The translations under genes were made by a program, and so were the position numbers. Shown here in pieces: positions 62,990 to 64,000 of a stretch of 64,000 bases of DNA (position 1 is the first letter of the stretch; each line of letters starts with the position of its first letter). The notes beneath the pieces are model-generated. The model had not been told where the DNA came from and did no database searches. It saw only the letters and a program-made list of their open reading frames with translations. The stretch comes from Sphingomonas sp. LT1P40 (GTDB taxonomy: Bacteria > Pseudomonadota > Alphaproteobacteria > Sphingomonadales > Sphingomonadaceae), in assembly GCF_036663835.1 (NCBI RefSeq), contig NZ_JAXOJT010000002.1:682001-746000 (forward strand). Reading direction: 5' to 3'.

Positions 62990-63623
62990 AATTGCCCTTC
63001 AGGAACGCTCACGGCGCAAACGCTGGGCGCGGCCGGGCAGCAGCCACGATTATATCGTGCGCACGCTGCTGATGGTGCTGCCCGCCGGGATCGGTGTGCT
63101 CGGCGCGTTTCTGGTGATGGCACCGCTGTTCATGGGCGGCGAAATGTCGTTCCTGCTCGACAAGAACAAGGTCGATGTCGCCAGCGAGCGGTTGCGTATC
63201 CAGTCGGCGCGCTATCGCGGTGCCGATGCGAAGGGGCAGGCGTTCGTGCTGCGCGCAGGATCGGCGGTGCAGAAGAGTTCGGCGCAGCCTGTGGTGCAAC
63301 TCAACGATCTGGCCGCCGGGATTCAGTTGTCCGACGGTCCGGCCGAGGTGAAGGCGCAGCGCGGACGCTATGACATGGAGAGCGAGCAGGTCGCGGTCGA
63401 TGGCCCGATCCAGTTTCGCACCTCCGATGGCTATCGTCTCGACACGCGCGATTCGACGATCGATCTGAAGACGCGACAGCTGACAGGGACTGGCGCGGTC
63501 GATGGCAGCACCCCGCTCGGCAAGTTCAGCGGGAACAAGATGACGGCAGACCTCGACAAGCGCACCGTAAAAATACAAGGGAATGCCCGCTTGCGGATCG
63601 ACCCCAAGCGCGCAAATAGGTGA
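62982..63623 (+). CDS. lptC: LPS export protein LptC
   Basis: 213 residues from the ATG at 62982. One N-terminal TM helix (LLMVLPAGIGVLGAFLVMAP), then a jellyroll repeat region (YDMESEQVAVDGPIQFRTSD, GYRLDTRDSTIDLKTRQL, KMTADLDKRTVKIQGNARLR). Links the LptFG inner complex to LptA. Followed by lptA 2 nt later. Confidence 0.93.
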   Translation: MSEIALQERSRRKRWARPGSSHDYIVRTLLMVLPAGIGVLGAFLVMAPLFMGGEMSFLLDKNKVDVASERLRIQSARYRGADAKGQAFVLRAGSAVQKSSAQPVVQLNDLAAGIQLSDGPAEVKAQRGRYDMESEQVAVDGPIQFRTSDGYRLDTRDSTIDLKTRQLTGTGAVDGSTPLGKFSGNKMTADLDKRTVKIQGNARLRIDPKRANR

Positions 63624-63625
63624 CC

Positions 63626-64000
63626 ATGTCCCGTCCCCTCCTCATCGCGGCAATCGCGGCAATCGCTACCTCCGCCGCAATCGGTACCGCGGCGCTGGGT
63701 CAGACCCGCCACGATTCCAACGCGCCCATTGATTTCGCCGCGCAGAATATCGAGCTTCAAGACCGCGCCAACCGCGCGATCCTGTCGGGCGGGGTGCGGA
63801 TCACACAGGCGAACATGACGCTGACCGCGGCGCGCGTCACCGTCGTCTATACCGGCCAGGTGATCGACGGCTCGCCGTCGGTTTCGCGTTTCGATGCATC
63901 TGGCGGGGTCACGGTGACGAGGCCGGACCAGACCGCCAAGGCCCAGTACGGCGTTTACGACATCAACCGTCGCGTCATCACCATGCTGGGCGCGGTGACG
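63626..64000 (+). CDS. lptA: LPS export periplasmic protein LptA (5' part)
   Basis: Open from the ATG at 63626 to the window edge (125 codons). Signal peptide (AAIAAIATSAAIGTAALGQ), then the OstA-like repeat pattern (NAPIDFAAQNIELQDRANRA, ILSGGVRITQANMTLTAARV). It forms the periplasmic bridge for LPS. The gene continues outside the window; lptB is expected next. Confidence 0.93.
   Translation, partial: MSRPLLIAAIAAIATSAAIGTAALGQTRHDSNAPIDFAAQNIELQDRANRAILSGGVRITQANMTLTAARVTVVYTGQVIDGSPSVSRFDASGGVTVTRPDQTAKAQYGVYDINRRVITMLGAVT

Overview
This GC-rich window looks like chromosome from a sphingomonad (Sphingomonadaceae, Alphaproteobacteria). Pointers are a crtY-crtI-crtB carotenoid operon, an alphaproteobacterial-type dihydroorotase, an HWE-family histidine kinase, an OmpA/MipA/TonB-rich envelope gene set, and a large gene-transfer-agent (GTA) structural cluster of the kind known from Rhodobacterales and Sphingomonadales. 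There is no sign of a plasmid, rRNA operon or CRISPR array. Genus is inferred from gene content only.

Layout. 1-1134: 5' part of thiC with its TPP riboswitch (minus strand). 1167-7338: minus-strand envelope and membrane genes (secreted protein, MipA/OmpV, DUF2141, sterol desaturase-like, ParDE toxin-antitoxin, UPF0314) and an HWE sensor kinase. 7434-12034: carotenoid operon crtY-crtI-DUF1851-LOG-crtB with four 4-nt overlaps. 12083-18933: small proteins, an Atm1-like ABC exporter, pyrC, ygfZ, a PhyH oxygenase and an OmpA-family porin with a clear terminator.

19042-38694 is a nearly complete GTA head-tail cluster on the minus strand. It runs small terminase, large terminase, portal, prohead protease, major capsid, head-spike base and fibre, connectors, tail tube, chaperones, tape measure, an extended DUF2460 tail protein, DUF2163 hub, NlpC/P60 peptidase, tail tip and DUF2793. 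A TTGACA-17-TACAAA promoter lies in front. The cluster is interrupted by plus-strand cargo genes: three tandem paralogous six-TM membrane proteins between protease and capsid, an ExbD-like lipoprotein between the DUF2460 and DUF2163 genes, a zinc-ribbon membrane protein between terminase and portal, and a decayed ORF between tape measure and DUF2460. REP-like palindromes punctuate it. This is the most interesting part of the window.

38812-64000: housekeeping and envelope genes: dapF, a DUF2339 membrane giant, two related unknown proteins, DUF6456, an XRE regulator, tRNA-Val(TAC) beside a 145-bp imperfect palindrome, a nitronate monooxygenase-like enzyme, lysC, ubiG, csaA, ung, a possible 50-aa RiPP-like peptide, a ZnuD-like TonB receptor with a candidate Zur box, folD, yggT, argB, a queuosine-precursor transporter, a NupC transporter, 3-hydroxybutyryl-CoA dehydrogenase, glutaminyl cyclase, a glycine-rich double cold-shock protein, TerC, RNase D, lptC and the start of lptA.

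Functional calls rest on motif recognition by eye. No database search was run.
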